A DNA stretch of 64,000 bases from Ignavibacteriales bacterium (GTDB lineage: Bacteria; Bacteroidota; Ignavibacteria; UBA10030; SZUA-254), in contig JACRMQ010000006.1 of NCBI GenBank assembly GCA_016214905.1, positions 186,001-250,000 on the forward strand, given 5' to 3'. Below the pieces are notes generated by a model that was not told the DNA's origin, made no database searches, and worked only from the letters and a program-made list of their open reading frames with translations. This document shows, in pieces, positions 26,504 through 36,379 of the stretch; position 1 is the stretch's first letter, and every line of letters starts with the position of its first letter. Made by a program: the position numbers and the translations under genes.

Positions 26504-27991
26504 TCACAGATTATTCACTTCACTAGCAACACGGTTTCCTGAATGTAGAGCTCCTTGCATCCAGGATGACCAAGGTGAAGTATGATCTCCGGCAAAGTGG
26601 ATTCGTCCTTCTGGACTGGAGATATACGGTAGTATTGTTTCAGTTTGTTCCGGCTTCAGCCATGCCCAAGCTCCACGCGACCATTCTTCTTCATCCCAAC
26701 AAACGCTCGCACCGACTTCAAACTGTTCCTTGATTTGTGGAAACATCTTTTCCATTTGTTCAAGAGTAAAAGTGATGCGTTCGTGTTCTTTCATATTCAT
26801 AATTTGGCGTGCCGGTTCACCTGATGAATATGCAGCCAACATACCATGTATACCCGGCATATTATAACTGAGGTTCCACGCTTCCATGATAGGTAAATCA
26901 GTATGTGCAAATCCCGAAAGTTTTTCATCCTGCCAGAACCTGGTTTTTGTTTGAATGTTGATACGCGCAATTGAAGTATACCACAGCTGCTCTATTGCAT
27001 TCTGCTTTGTAGATGAAAACATAGGAGTTACTTCTATATTTTTCAATATAGAATATGGTATCGTGCATACAATGTAATCTCCGGTAATCACTTGCTGCTC
27101 ACCTGAATCCAAAATAATTGCTCGAACACCCTGTCCATCTTGTTCAATTTTAATCACAGGTGAATTGTATCGTATCTTCTCTTTCAATTTATCAGCGAAA
27201 GCTTGCGGTAAAAGATCATTTCCCCCTCTGATTTTATACATCTGTCGTCTCTTTCGACCTTCTGCCGATACATGCAGCATTTGTAGAGCAGAAATATCCT
27301 TGTACAACCCTGCACTATGTCCCATCGTGAGTAATTGAATCGCCCCTGCAGATGCACCTTGCTTGTGAAGAAATTCTATCCATGTCAACTTATCGTATTT
27401 TTTCATCGTATCAGACGGAATCCAATCAGAAGAAGAAACATCGCCCATTTCTTTTACAACCGGTGTGATATATTTTTTCCGCATGCCGGTTAATCCCATT
27501 TCCCTTTCTTCGACAGTTAAATCCACGGGCCAATCTATATTATCTCCATGTCCGGCTACAATGCGCTTGCTGCGTACGTAATGTACATCGCGCAGATCGA
27601 TGGGTCTGAATTCATCAAGCGGTAGATCGAAATGTTTGATATATTTCATTGTCAATTCATGATTTTCAGGAATACGTGTAGCTCCACTTTCTGCATACAA
27701 ACCATCGGTAAATGGTTTGCGTAAAGTATAAACCCGACCACCTGGACGCGACCGTGCTTCGAGAATTGTAACATCGTGACCTGCTTGTGTTAATTCATAA
27801 CCGGCAGAGAGTCCCGCTAAACCTGCTCCAAGTACAATTATTTTTTTTGAAATGACTCGCTTGAGTATCGGAGTTTCATCGGAAATGATATTTGGCAGTG
27901 GAGTAACTGCCCATATAGCGCCGGTGGTGACAAATTGTTTTAAGAATTTTCTGCGATTAATCATGATTGTCATTGGGGATTCCGGATACAT
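26504..27991 (-). CDS. Tat-exported FAD-dependent amine oxidase
   Basis: A 495-residue flavin amine oxidase. Near the N-terminus is a twin-arginine signal (NRRKFLKQFVTTGAIW), with three possible ATG starts just before it (27991, 27973, 27964); I keep the longest. The Rossmann FAD motif follows (KIIVLGAGLAGLSAGYEL, then EARSRPGGRVYTLR). The C-terminal FAD-binding stretch is IHFAGDHTSPWSSWMQGAL. The fold is that of monoamine/L-amino-acid oxidases. It would oxidise an amine or amino acid outside the cytoplasm. It starts 14 bases after the creatininase-family gene, so the two form an operon. Confidence 0.9.
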   Translation of the reverse strand: MYPESPMTIMINRRKFLKQFVTTGAIWAVTPLPNIISDETPILKRVISKKIIVLGAGLAGLSAGYELTQAGHDVTILEARSRPGGRVYTLRKPFTDGLYAESGATRIPENHELTMKYIKHFDLPLDEFRPIDLRDVHYVRSKRIVAGHGDNIDWPVDLTVEEREMGLTGMRKKYITPVVKEMGDVSSSDWIPSDTMKKYDKLTWIEFLHKQGASAGAIQLLTMGHSAGLYKDISALQMLHVSAEGRKRRQMYKIRGGNDLLPQAFADKLKEKIRYNSPVIKIEQDGQGVRAIILDSGEQQVITGDYIVCTIPYSILKNIEVTPMFSSTKQNAIEQLWYTSIARINIQTKTRFWQDEKLSGFAHTDLPIMEAWNLSYNMPGIHGMLAAYSSGEPARQIMNMKEHERITFTLEQMEKMFPQIKEQFEVGASVCWDEEEWSRGAWAWLKPEQTETILPYISSPEGRIHFAGDHTSPWSSWMQGALHSGNRVASEVNNL

Positions 27992-28005
27992 GTTTCAATA
28001 TTATT

Positions 28006-28806
28006 TCACTTCTTAGATAGAAGTGAACGAATTTGGTCGACTGCATTCTTGATCTTATAACCAACAAAAATTTCTCCTAGTTCCCGAGATGCTTTGCTGA
28101 TACCCTTTTCACGTTTCACTTCTTCATTTGTCGATTTCAGATTTGATACTCGTACCAGAGTATTCTCTTTATCGATGAATAATAATTCAGATGTATCGTC
28201 AATTCCGGCATGAGTATCGGCGGGTAGATTATTTTTCGTCAGATATTCCCTCATATTTTCTTTTGATTTGAAATAAAGATCTGGGATATAATATATATGA
28301 ACTTCTTGTTGCGTCCATTCGGAATCAAGGGAAGCAGCGACACTTTCAAGAGCTTTCTGACCTCCTCCATGATCACCCATTAATATAATATTTTTAAATC
28401 CTGATGATATCGCGCTGCTGGCAACATCGTGTGCTACTAACGCAAATACACCCTCCGAAACATTTATACTCCCTGGATAACGCATATGTTTTGTTTTTAA
28501 TAATGGATCACCTGTCGGAGCGAACGGCATGATAGGATAAACAAGCGCATTGCCGAGCTCAATCGCAACTCTCTCGGCAATATAGCGAGAGATAAAATTA
28601 TGTTTCCCCAAGATTAGATGCGATCCGTTCTGCTCCGTGCTGCCTGCACAATATATTGCTGTGGTTTTCCCCTCAATAATTTTATCCTGAACCTCCTTTG
28701 AAGTGAGTTCTTCAATAAATACAGATGACGATTGAGATAATCCATCAAATATGAAGAATATACAGGCAAAACCAAGAAACAGAACTCTAATAATTTGTGT
28801 ATTCAC
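28006..28806 (-). CDS. Exported creatininase-family protein with altered metal ligands
   Basis: A 266-residue protein with a signal peptide (VLFLGFACIFFIFDGLSQ). The creatininase fold is recognisable from AGSTEQNGSHLILGKHN, the mid-protein MGDHGGGQKA and the later HAGIDDTSELLF. In classical creatininase the first motif is EQHGPHLPLGTD, with Glu, His and Asp as metal ligands; here Glu58 stays, His becomes Asn60 and Asp becomes His69. The late Glu is Asp. It may use a shifted metal site or act on another amide. Start is GTG at 28804-28806 with AAGGA nine bases upstream. Confidence 0.82.
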   Translation of the reverse strand: MNTQIIRVLFLGFACIFFIFDGLSQSSSVFIEELTSKEVQDKIIEGKTTAIYCAGSTEQNGSHLILGKHNFISRYIAERVAIELGNALVYPIMPFAPTGDPLLKTKHMRYPGSINVSEGVFALVAHDVASSAISSGFKNIILMGDHGGGQKALESVAASLDSEWTQQEVHIYYIPDLYFKSKENMREYLTKNNLPADTHAGIDDTSELLFIDKENTLVRVSNLKSTNEEVKREKGISKASRELGEIFVGYKIKNAVDQIRSLLSKK

Positions 28807-28905
28807 CTATCACTATCCTTTATGCTTTCGTGCGGAACAAAAATAAATAATTCATTTCATTTAAGTTACAAAATATCTTCAATTAATAGAAATAAAATTA
28901 TGAGT

Positions 28906-28934
28906 TTGTATTGTCTTGAAAAAAGTATTATAAT
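28906..28934 (+). promoter_or_regulatory. Sigma-70-type promoter of ilvE
   Basis: TTGTAT (28906-28911), 17-base spacer, perfect TATAAT (28929-28934). The leader to the ATG at 29007 would be about 65 bases. Confidence 0.6.
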
Positions 28935-29006
28935 TAGAACATCCATGCAATCAAGTGCCATCTGTTCTTCATTTTATTCCATAATAACAAACGATTTTAA
29001 AAAATT

Positions 29007-30068
29007 ATGCAAATTAAAATTGAAACCACGAAGAACTCAAAGCCGAAACCGGATCAATCAAATCTTGGTTTCGGTAAATATTTTACGGATCATATGTTTA
29101 TCGCCGATTATTCTGAGGAGAAGGGATGGCACGACGCACGCATCATTCCGTACCAACCACTCTCTCTCGATCCTGCAACTTCGGTATTTCATTATGGTCA
29201 GGCGATATTCGAAGGTATGAAAGCGTATCTTACAGCTGAAGGCAGAATACTTCTATTCCGTCCGCGTAAAAATATGGAACGCATCAACAACAGCGATGAT
29301 CGCATGTGCATGCCGCTTATCGATGTGGATTTCGGTGTAGAGGCGATAAAAACTTTGGTAAGAGTAGACCGGGATTGGATTCCAACAGCCGATGGAACTT
29401 CACTTTACATCCGCCCATTCATTATTTCAACTGATCCGTTTCTCGGAGTGAAAGCATCGGGCAGTTACAAGTTCATAATCATTCTTTCACCTGTGGGTGC
29501 ATATTATCCTCAAGGTATAGCACCAGTAAAGATTTACGTTGAACCGGAATACGTTCGCGCGGTTCGGGGAGGTACAGGATACGCGAAAGCCGCAGGCAAC
29601 TACGCCGGCAGTATGAAGGCACAATCTATTGCCGCGAAAAAGGGATATGTGCAAGTGCTGTGGCTTGATGGTGTTGAGAAAAAATATATCGAAGAAGTCG
29701 GCGCCATGAATGTTTTCTTCAAACTCAAAGGTGAAATTGTTACTCCTGCACTAGAGGGAAGTATTCTTCCGGGGGTGACACGTGAATCCGTTATATTTTT
29801 ACTGAAACATTGGGGAATGAGAGTGAGCGAGCGCAGGATTTCCATCCATGAACTCAATGAAGCCTTCACGAAAGGAGAATTGGAAGAGGCATTCGGAACC
29901 GGGACAGCCGCTGTTATTTCTCCGATAGGTGAATTGAATTGGAATGGGAGCAAAATGATATTAAATAACGGGATGACCGGCGAGATAGCTCACAAACTTT
30001 ATGAAACACTCACAGGGATCCAATTCGGCAGGGTGAAAGATGAGTTTGGTTGGACTGTGGAAGTATGA
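29007..30068 (+). CDS. ilvE: Branched-chain amino acid aminotransferase
   Basis: A 353-residue fold-type IV PLP aminotransferase, of the longer bacterial/eukaryotic BCAT (type II) form. Key stretches: SVFHYGQAIFEGMKAY for the substrate pocket, the PLP lysine Lys194 in GYAKAAGNYAGS, and the Glu-containing YIEEVGAMNVFF and LEEAFGTGTAAVISP. It transfers amino groups between Val/Leu/Ile and 2-oxoglutarate. It stands alone with its own promoter and terminator. Confidence 0.94.
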   Translation: MQIKIETTKNSKPKPDQSNLGFGKYFTDHMFIADYSEEKGWHDARIIPYQPLSLDPATSVFHYGQAIFEGMKAYLTAEGRILLFRPRKNMERINNSDDRMCMPLIDVDFGVEAIKTLVRVDRDWIPTADGTSLYIRPFIISTDPFLGVKASGSYKFIIILSPVGAYYPQGIAPVKIYVEPEYVRAVRGGTGYAKAAGNYAGSMKAQSIAAKKGYVQVLWLDGVEKKYIEEVGAMNVFFKLKGEIVTPALEGSILPGVTRESVIFLLKHWGMRVSERRISIHELNEAFTKGELEEAFGTGTAAVISPIGELNWNGSKMILNNGMTGEIAHKLYETLTGIQFGRVKDEFGWTVEV

Positions 30069-30099
30069 TGAGAGTGGGTTTGCATCTTTAATTTACTTT

Positions 30100-30130
30100 A
30101 TGGCAAGCGATTCCGCTTGCCATTTCTATT
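30100..30130 (+). terminator. Terminator after ilvE
   Basis: Perfect arms ATGGCAAGCG (30100-30109) and CGCTTGCCAT (30114-30123), loop ATTC, followed by a T-rich but not pure tail. Confidence 0.65.
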
Positions 30131-30244
30131 TAATGAACATGAAAACCGGTCTGATTTGTTTTATACATTAGATGTAATGTCAACGGAACTATTTATATCC
30201 TGTCTAATTAGAATAACAACATGTTTATCAGGTAAGGAAACTAT

Positions 30245-31660
30245 ATGAAATACAAATTCATCAGTAGCTTGCTGATTTTTACTCTACTCTTTTTCTCGGT
30301 GAAATCTAATTGTTTTGCTCAGATGAAGCAAGATATAAACTCTTCAAAGATTGTTGAAAAGTATGTTGAAGCGTTTAATAGCGGTGAAGAAAGTATGAAG
30401 AAATATTTTTTAGAAAATATTTCGAGTAAGAGTTTGAAGGCGAGACCCATAGAAACCCGGCTTGCTGTTTACAAGCAGTTGAAGAGTGATATGGGAAGCA
30501 TCGAACTAAAGAAAATTGAAATTGTTTCTGAATCGATGGTATCGGCAGTTGTTTATACTCAAAAAAAAGAGTGGTTTCAATTTTTATTCGAACTTGATAC
30601 CGAGATGTCGAATAAGATCTTAAGTATCCGCATCGAGGATACGGATGAACCGCAATCTTCAAGCTCTGCAAAATTGTCGGAAACAGAAGCTTTGCAATCA
30701 ATCATAAAATATCTCGATGAAGAAACATCGAAAGATCAATTCTCGGGTGTAGCTTTGATTGCTAAAAACGGCAAACCGATTTTTAAACGTGCTTACGGAG
30801 AGGCGAATAAAGAATTCAACGTACGTAATCGACCAGATACAAAATTCAATCTCGGATCTATAAATAAAATATTCACTCAGATTGCGGTTGGTCAGTTATA
30901 TGAGCACGGCAGATTGTCATTTAACGATCCTATCGTAAAATATATTCCCGAATATCCGAACAAAACTGCGGCAGAGAAAGTAACTATCCGTCATCTGCTC
31001 GATATGTCGTCGGGGATTGGTGATTTCTTTGGTGAGAAATTTGATAGCACACCGAAAGATCGTTTTCGTACTCTCGGTGATTTCCTGTCGATGTTTGCCA
31101 ATGACTCGTTAACCTTTGAACCCGGAACTCAACGGCAATACTCGAATGGTGGATATATCGTTTTAGGTCTGATCATCGAAAAGGTCTCCGGACAAAGTTA
31201 CTACGATTATGTTAAAGAGCATATTTTTAAAATTGCCGGTATGCCAAATACAGATTCGTACGAAACGGATATCCCCATCCCGAATCTTGCTGAGGGATAT
31301 ACACGAGACAGTTTGAATCGGCTGTGGCGAAAAAATATATATACCAGACCTGCCCTGGGGAGCTCTGCAGGCGGAGGTTATTCAACGGTCGAAGACTTAC
31401 TTTCGTTTGTCTCAGCGCTTGAAAAAGGGATTCTCTTTAAGGAAAAAGACACATGGAATATTCTGAAGGGTGAACCTGTGAACAAGGATGATAAAAAACA
31501 GGGAGGTATGGGAATTTTTGGCGGAGCTCCTGGTATAAATTCAGGTATCGAAACTGATATTGGAAAAGGGTACAGTGCTATCGTGATGTCGAATTACGAT
31601 CCACCCACGGCGATGAAGGCAATGAAAAAGATTCGATCATTCCTCAGCGCTGTCCATTGA
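30245..31660 (+). CDS. Class C beta-lactamase-like serine hydrolase, exported
   Basis: A 471-residue exported protein. The signal peptide ends near CFAQMKQ. An N-terminal domain (about 30-135) with YVEAFNSGEESM looks like a small alpha+beta sensor/NTF2-like module. The hydrolase domain (about 155-465) has the Ser205-x2-Lys208 motif (LGSINKIFT) and Tyr299-Ser-Asn301 (QYSNGGY). This places it in the beta-lactamase/D-Ala-D-Ala carboxypeptidase-like family; most such proteins are esterases or peptidases rather than resistance enzymes. A KTG-type third motif is not clear. Confidence 0.86.
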   Translation: MKYKFISSLLIFTLLFFSVKSNCFAQMKQDINSSKIVEKYVEAFNSGEESMKKYFLENISSKSLKARPIETRLAVYKQLKSDMGSIELKKIEIVSESMVSAVVYTQKKEWFQFLFELDTEMSNKILSIRIEDTDEPQSSSSAKLSETEALQSIIKYLDEETSKDQFSGVALIAKNGKPIFKRAYGEANKEFNVRNRPDTKFNLGSINKIFTQIAVGQLYEHGRLSFNDPIVKYIPEYPNKTAAEKVTIRHLLDMSSGIGDFFGEKFDSTPKDRFRTLGDFLSMFANDSLTFEPGTQRQYSNGGYIVLGLIIEKVSGQSYYDYVKEHIFKIAGMPNTDSYETDIPIPNLAEGYTRDSLNRLWRKNIYTRPALGSSAGGGYSTVEDLLSFVSALEKGILFKEKDTWNILKGEPVNKDDKKQGGMGIFGGAPGINSGIETDIGKGYSAIVMSNYDPPTAMKAMKKIRSFLSAVH

Positions 31661-31737
31661 ACATTATAAGATGAACAATTAAGATTATTCCATACCGCTT
31701 GATTACGCTTTTTATAAAGGTACGATATTAGAATAAC

Positions 31738-31772
31738 AATGCGACTCGCATTTTGTGTGAGTCGCATTTTAT
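31738..31772. terminator. Bidirectional terminator between convergent genes
   Basis: Arms AATGCGACTC (31738-31747) and GAGTCGCATT (31759-31768) with an 11-base loop, followed by TTATAT; lies between the hydrolase gene and the RRM gene. Confidence 0.6.
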
Positions 31773-31793
31773 ATATTTGGAATTTTCACGATG

Positions 31794-32144
31794 TTAGAAA
31801 CGTCGACCGCCGCCGCCACCGCCGCGTCGACCACCACCGCCACCGAATCCACCTCTTCCGCCACCGCCTCTGCGACCACCGCCGCCACCACGTTCTTCTC
31901 GTGGACGAGCTTCGTTCACAACAATTGCCTTGCCATCTAATGGCTTGCTGTTGAGAGCTTTCATTGCCGCTTCTGCTTCTTCCTTCTTAGGCATTTCAAC
32001 GAAACCAAAACCTTTGGATTCTCCGCTAAACTTGTCTTTGATGATTTGGATACTTTTTATTTCACCAAATGCCTGGAATTCTGCGCGCAAGTCGTCTTCA
32101 CTTACTCCGTGCGACAAATTGCCTACAAATAAATTCATATACAA
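31794..32144 (-). CDS. RRM RNA-binding protein with Gly/Arg-rich tail
   Basis: A 116-residue protein. One RRM domain (residues 3-80) has RNP2 LFVGNL and RNP1 KGFGFVEM. The tail (about 85-116) is RGG-type, almost only Gly and Arg. Such small glycine-rich RRM proteins are RNA chaperones, often cold- or stress-linked. An AGGAG element fits either of two ATGs: 32144 (spacing four) or 32138 (spacing ten); homologues usually start at MNLFVGN, i.e. 32138. Confidence 0.93.
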   Translation of the reverse strand: MYMNLFVGNLSHGVSEDDLRAEFQAFGEIKSIQIIKDKFSGESKGFGFVEMPKKEEAEAAMKALNSKPLDGKAIVVNEARPREERGGGGGRRGGGGRGGFGGGGGRRGGGGGGRRF

Positions 32145-32313
32145 CTCCTATAGTTAGTTTTAATTAAGCAATACCCTGGTGCAGAACTCAGGTTTACCTC
32201 CACCGGATAATGCACTTGTTAATATATGAAAAGATTCTGAGAAACCAATAACAAATCTTTCAATTTTTAGTATAATTCCAAAAATAACCAAAATTAATCG
32301 AAAATAGCCATAT

Positions 32314-33558
32314 TCATCTGTGATTTTTGACCGATTCCGGATTAAGACGCAATTGTTGGATCTTTCCATAGTTTAACGATCGCCAAATCCATTCAACAGG
32401 GCCAAATCGGTATTTGCTAAGCCACCAGTTGCTAAATCCTATTTGGAAAATGAACATACCGGTCGAAAGTAAAATTCCGGACGCAGGTTCTATTTGACCA
32501 TACAATCCGAAACCGTAACCGTAAAAAATTGTCGTGAAGAAAATTGAATGAAACAAATAATTAGTGATAGCCATTCTGCCAACATATCCTATTGGTCTAA
32601 ATATTTTATTCCACCTGGTGTGTTGAATGAGAATAATTATCACTATTGCATACCCGAAAGTTAGCAACGGCACACTGAATACATTTAAACAAAGGGTCGC
32701 GAGTTTTATTAGCGGATGAGTATTGTCGTGAGGGAAAGACAATTCATCAGCGGTTACGCGTAAAAATTGTCCAGCAAATCCAATCGCTAAAAACCACCAC
32801 ATAAATTTTTTCAATTGAGGAATATATTGTTTTATGTTTTGAATGATTTTATTTTTCCACAGGAATAAACCAAACACCATCATCGAAAAAGCACGGGTCG
32901 TGAACGAGTCAAGTCCGCTTACATAAAAATGCACAACTTCTGTTGCCCTGTAGCCGGTGATTTGTGAAAATGATCCTTTACCGTAAATGAATAATTGATG
33001 CATTGCCAGCGAATGATAATTCGTTGACCCCTCGTCAGTGTAGTTGTTTGATGCTATCATCTCGATTATCTTTTTTATCACTGGGATGATTATCGGAATT
33101 GAGATAGATACTATTGAATAAATAAGTAACCGATTCGGGGGATGATTTCGGATTATCAGGAGGATGAATCCAAGCACTGAATAAATGACCAAAACGTCGC
33201 CTGACCAAATTAGAAATCCGTGGATTAGCCCAATGAAGAAAAGTGCCACCAACCGTCTTGAATATAACGATAAAAAATCGGTATTGCGTGATTTAGATCG
33301 CTCCATCATAATCGAAAAACTAATCCCGAAAAGCAGAGCGAATAAATGGTAGAATTTGTCTTTCACGAAAAAAACAGTGAACCAATTGGCTAATACATCC
33401 ATTGTACCGGGCCATGGATGAGTTGAGACATCGAACATTTTGGTTGGCAAACTGAAGATTACAATATTCATCAGGAGGATTCCGATTATTGAAATTCCTC
33501 TGAGTATATCAATATAATCGAGACGTTCTGTTGTTGCGGTGGGTGTTATCGTTTCCAA
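32314..33558 (-). CDS. DUF418 family membrane protein (YeiB-like)
   Basis: A 414-residue integral membrane protein with about ten hydrophobic helices. The N-terminal LDYIDILRGISIIGILLMN is the DUF418/heparan-alpha-glucosaminide acyltransferase-like start, and the C-terminal FGPVEWIWRSLNYGK is the DUF418 signature. Function is unknown, probably membrane acyl transfer. The start is TTG at 33556-33558: no in-frame ATG exists before the first membrane helix. It begins 32 bases after the S9 peptidase stop, so the two may be cotranscribed. Confidence 0.88.
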   Translation of the reverse strand: METITPTATTERLDYIDILRGISIIGILLMNIVIFSLPTKMFDVSTHPWPGTMDVLANWFTVFFVKDKFYHLFALLFGISFSIMMERSKSRNTDFLSLYSRRLVALFFIGLIHGFLIWSGDVLVIYSVLGFILLIIRNHPPNRLLIYSIVSISIPIIIPVIKKIIEMIASNNYTDEGSTNYHSLAMHQLFIYGKGSFSQITGYRATEVVHFYVSGLDSFTTRAFSMMVFGLFLWKNKIIQNIKQYIPQLKKFMWWFLAIGFAGQFLRVTADELSFPHDNTHPLIKLATLCLNVFSVPLLTFGYAIVIIILIQHTRWNKIFRPIGYVGRMAITNYLFHSIFFTTIFYGYGFGLYGQIEPASGILLSTGMFIFQIGFSNWWLSKYRFGPVEWIWRSLNYGKIQQLRLNPESVKNHR

Positions 33559-33590
33559 ATAGTGAATATCTTTATTAGTGAATGGATGAG

Positions 33591-35660
33591 CTATTTAGTG
33601 AATGCCTGGTTGCGTATCATTTTTGTCATGTCGTACGGTGCCGGTTCACCACCTAAATATCTATGGAACCAATCCAGGTGAGCATTATAGTACAATGGCA
33701 TCGACTTCACACTTGAGGGCCAATGTCCGTCGTTTGGGAATACTATGAGACGTGAATCAACATTCATTTTTTGCAGATGTGTAAAAAATTCCAAACTTTG
33801 GGTATATGGAACTCTATAGTCACGTTCGCCGGTTATAACTAAGCATGGTGTTTTAAAATTTTTCACAAAATTATTCGGAGATAATTTCTGATATAAATCT
33901 GATTCCCATGGCGATCCACCCAAATCCCATTCAGGGAACCACAATTCTTCAGTGGCGCCGTGCATTGCTGTTAAATTGTAAACTCCCATCATAGAAACGA
34001 TTGCTTTGAACCGGTCTGTATGTCCCTCAAGCCACATCATCATGTAACCACCATACGACCAACCCATTGCACCCATTCGGTCTTTATCAACCCATGGAAT
34101 ATTCTCTAACGAATCTGCAACTGCCATAATATCCTGATAGACTGTTCCACTCCAATCTTTTGAAATTGCAGCGGTGAATTCTTGTCCGTAACCTGTAGAA
34201 CCGTGCGGATTTGGAAACGCAACAATATATCCTGAGCCCGGATATACTTGCCAGTCTCCGCGGAATGCATCAGCCCATTGCGATTGAGGACCACCATGAA
34301 CATTCAAAATCAACGGATATTTTTTTGAAGGATTAAAGTTATGAGGTTTGACCACGAAAGTGTGTATCTTTTTTCCGGTCGGTGACTCTATCCACATTTC
34401 TTCCGCCGGGCGAATATCTACCTGATCAGCGACTTCTTTGTTCAGGAATGTTAGCCTTTTTATATCTTTTCCATCTGTTGAACAACTCCAAATCTCCACT
34501 GGTTCGCCAACAGCACGTCTTGCTACTATGAACTTTTTACCATTCGATGATAAAGAGAATGCATCGATTGTTTTCATATCCACCACTTTGGATATTGGTT
34601 TTGATTTTATTTCAACTTTGAAAATAGGGACATGTCCTTCTACCTGTGCGGTAAAATAAATATTTTTCGAATCAGGTGACCAGACGAAATCATTTACCCA
34701 ATTATCGAATTTATCGGACAACCTTGTTAGTTCGCCAGTTTTCCGATTACAGAGACCGATACTGAATCTGTCTGCTTCGTATCCCGGAATGGTCTGATAT
34801 TTATAGGCAATATATTTGCCATCGGGCGAATATTGCGGATTACCGTCGTATGCTTTATTCTCCAGGGTCAGGTTTTTTAATTCATTGTTCTCAAGTGATA
34901 GAATAAATAAATCTTTGTTCGTTGATTCGGCCTGATCAACATCATGGTTAGAAACGAAGCAGATTTCTTTTCCGTCAGGGGAAAAAGTGAAACCAATACC
35001 GCCTTGTTCCCATGCGGGGGAATCGAAATTACCGGGGGTGAGATCGGAATACAATTTTGTATCGAAATCATATTTTATGATATGTGTTTTTTTACCGTCT
35101 TTCCAATCTGTCCAGTGGCGATACAATAACTCATCAGCCATGTGTGCTTGAATAGGACCGTTATGCATTGTGCTATCTGTATATTTATTGCAATCTCCTG
35201 AGATCGGACAATCAGGGAATACATCGCTTGCGAACAGGAGCGTGTTGTTGAGAGGAGATATTTCCGCGTCTGAAATTCCCATCGGAAAATCAGTAATCTG
35301 GTTCGGTTCTCCGCCTGTGGTTGAAATTTCCCAGAGTTGCGGACCGTTTTTCCGTGTTGAAACAAAATAAATATTTTTTGAATCGGCAGACCAACGCGGG
35401 TGATTATCAGCAGCTGAATGATCAGTGAGTTTTGTTGGGTTGGTTCCATCGACAGACATTATCCAAATATCTTGGTTGGATTTTCCCTTCTCCAGAAAAT
35501 TTTCTGTTACAACATACGCGATCATATTCCCGTCGGGAGAGATTTGAGGATCGCTGACACCTTTCAATTTATAAAGATCTCCAATCGTGAAAGCGCCCTT
35601 TTGTCCCATCGCTATAATTGAATAAGAAATTAAAACAAGCAGTACGAAAATCTTTTTCAT
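33591..35660 (-). CDS. S9 family prolyl oligopeptidase-type peptidase, exported
   Basis: A 689-residue protein: signal peptide (LLVLISYSIIAMGQK), an N-terminal seven-bladed propeller of TolB/WD-like repeats (for example ISPDGNMIAYV, WSADSKNIYFVS), and a C-terminal alpha/beta-hydrolase. The triad is Ser535 (GWSYGGYM), Asp614 (GERDYRVPY) and His646 (NDGHW). This fits the acylaminoacyl-/dipeptidyl-peptidase-like S9 enzymes common in Bacteroidota. It would remove N-terminal dipeptides or blocked residues from peptides in the periplasm. Confidence 0.93.
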   Translation of the reverse strand: MKKIFVLLVLISYSIIAMGQKGAFTIGDLYKLKGVSDPQISPDGNMIAYVVTENFLEKGKSNQDIWIMSVDGTNPTKLTDHSAADNHPRWSADSKNIYFVSTRKNGPQLWEISTTGGEPNQITDFPMGISDAEISPLNNTLLFASDVFPDCPISGDCNKYTDSTMHNGPIQAHMADELLYRHWTDWKDGKKTHIIKYDFDTKLYSDLTPGNFDSPAWEQGGIGFTFSPDGKEICFVSNHDVDQAESTNKDLFILSLENNELKNLTLENKAYDGNPQYSPDGKYIAYKYQTIPGYEADRFSIGLCNRKTGELTRLSDKFDNWVNDFVWSPDSKNIYFTAQVEGHVPIFKVEIKSKPISKVVDMKTIDAFSLSSNGKKFIVARRAVGEPVEIWSCSTDGKDIKRLTFLNKEVADQVDIRPAEEMWIESPTGKKIHTFVVKPHNFNPSKKYPLILNVHGGPQSQWADAFRGDWQVYPGSGYIVAFPNPHGSTGYGQEFTAAISKDWSGTVYQDIMAVADSLENIPWVDKDRMGAMGWSYGGYMMMWLEGHTDRFKAIVSMMGVYNLTAMHGATEELWFPEWDLGGSPWESDLYQKLSPNNFVKNFKTPCLVITGERDYRVPYTQSLEFFTHLQKMNVDSRLIVFPNDGHWPSSVKSMPLYYNAHLDWFHRYLGGEPAPYDMTKMIRNQAFTK

Positions 35661-35715
35661 AAAAACTCCATTAAGCTAATATAAAAAGGTAATGAAAATC
35701 AGAGAGAATATACGG

Positions 35716-35756
35716 ATTTCTGAGGATGGATTCAATTCCGATCCACCCTCAGAAAT
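35716..35756. terminator. Large hairpin downstream of the DUF4402-like gene
   Basis: Sixteen-base arms (35716-35731 and 35741-35756) with one mismatch and a nine-base loop. No clean T-run follows on the minus strand, so it may be a transcript-stabilising or attenuating hairpin rather than a standard terminator. Confidence 0.5.
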
Positions 35757-35802
35757 TGGGGAGATATTCTAGGGGGATAGAAACAAATCTATTACAATCT
35801 TA

Positions 35803-36351
35803 TCAAGAATATTCAACTGTAACGATCCCTATTCCAAAAAATTCATCGACAGGAGCAAAAGGAGAAATGGTTGGATTTCCACCGATATATATTATCGCAC
35901 GCTCGCCGTTGTTCGGAAAATTGAACCTAAAGCCATTCTCAGGATTAAAAAAATGATAATTTCCATTAACCGGATTAAATAAGCTTCCGGAGAGATGATC
36001 ATAAGTCATGTTGACAACGCCACTTCCTTCATTTTTTGGAAATAATTTTCGCGGAAGCGAGAAGGTGACGAATATTTGAGCGTTCGGTATTCCATCAATT
36101 TCAATCAGTGCGGGTGAGAACGATTCCTCTCCATTGAATCTATTAATGTTTTCTGCCACTCCGTTTTCAATTGCGATTGCTTCATATGAAATTCCCGGGA
36201 TCAGATTTTCGTAAGTTGCCCCGTTGACAACTCCAACTACCAGCGGTGCTTGAACTATTGTGACCGAAAAATCAACAACACCTAATTCCTGAGCAAAGCT
36301 CAGATCGACTACTATAAAAAGGAACAGCAAAGCTAATATTTTTCTCGTCAT
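35803..36351 (-). CDS. DUF4402-like exported protein
   Basis: A 182-residue protein from the ATG at 36349-36351 (GAGG ten bases upstream; a GTG at 36360 is in frame but only one base from the GAGG). The signal peptide is LALLFLFIVVDLSFAQ. The rest is beta-rich and ends with IIYIGGNPTISPFAP and GIGIVTVEYS, recalling the GGTLTI...GTYTGTFTVTVNY end of DUF4402 proteins, which are secreted and probably fimbria- or surface-related. The match is by eye and partial. Confidence 0.55.
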   Translation of the reverse strand: MTRKILALLFLFIVVDLSFAQELGVVDFSVTIVQAPLVVGVVNGATYENLIPGISYEAIAIENGVAENINRFNGEESFSPALIEIDGIPNAQIFVTFSLPRKLFPKNEGSGVVNMTYDHLSGSLFNPVNGNYHFFNPENGFRFNFPNNGERAIIYIGGNPTISPFAPVDEFFGIGIVTVEYS

Positions 36352-36379
36352 TATTTTCACACCTCATTAAACTGTCGAA

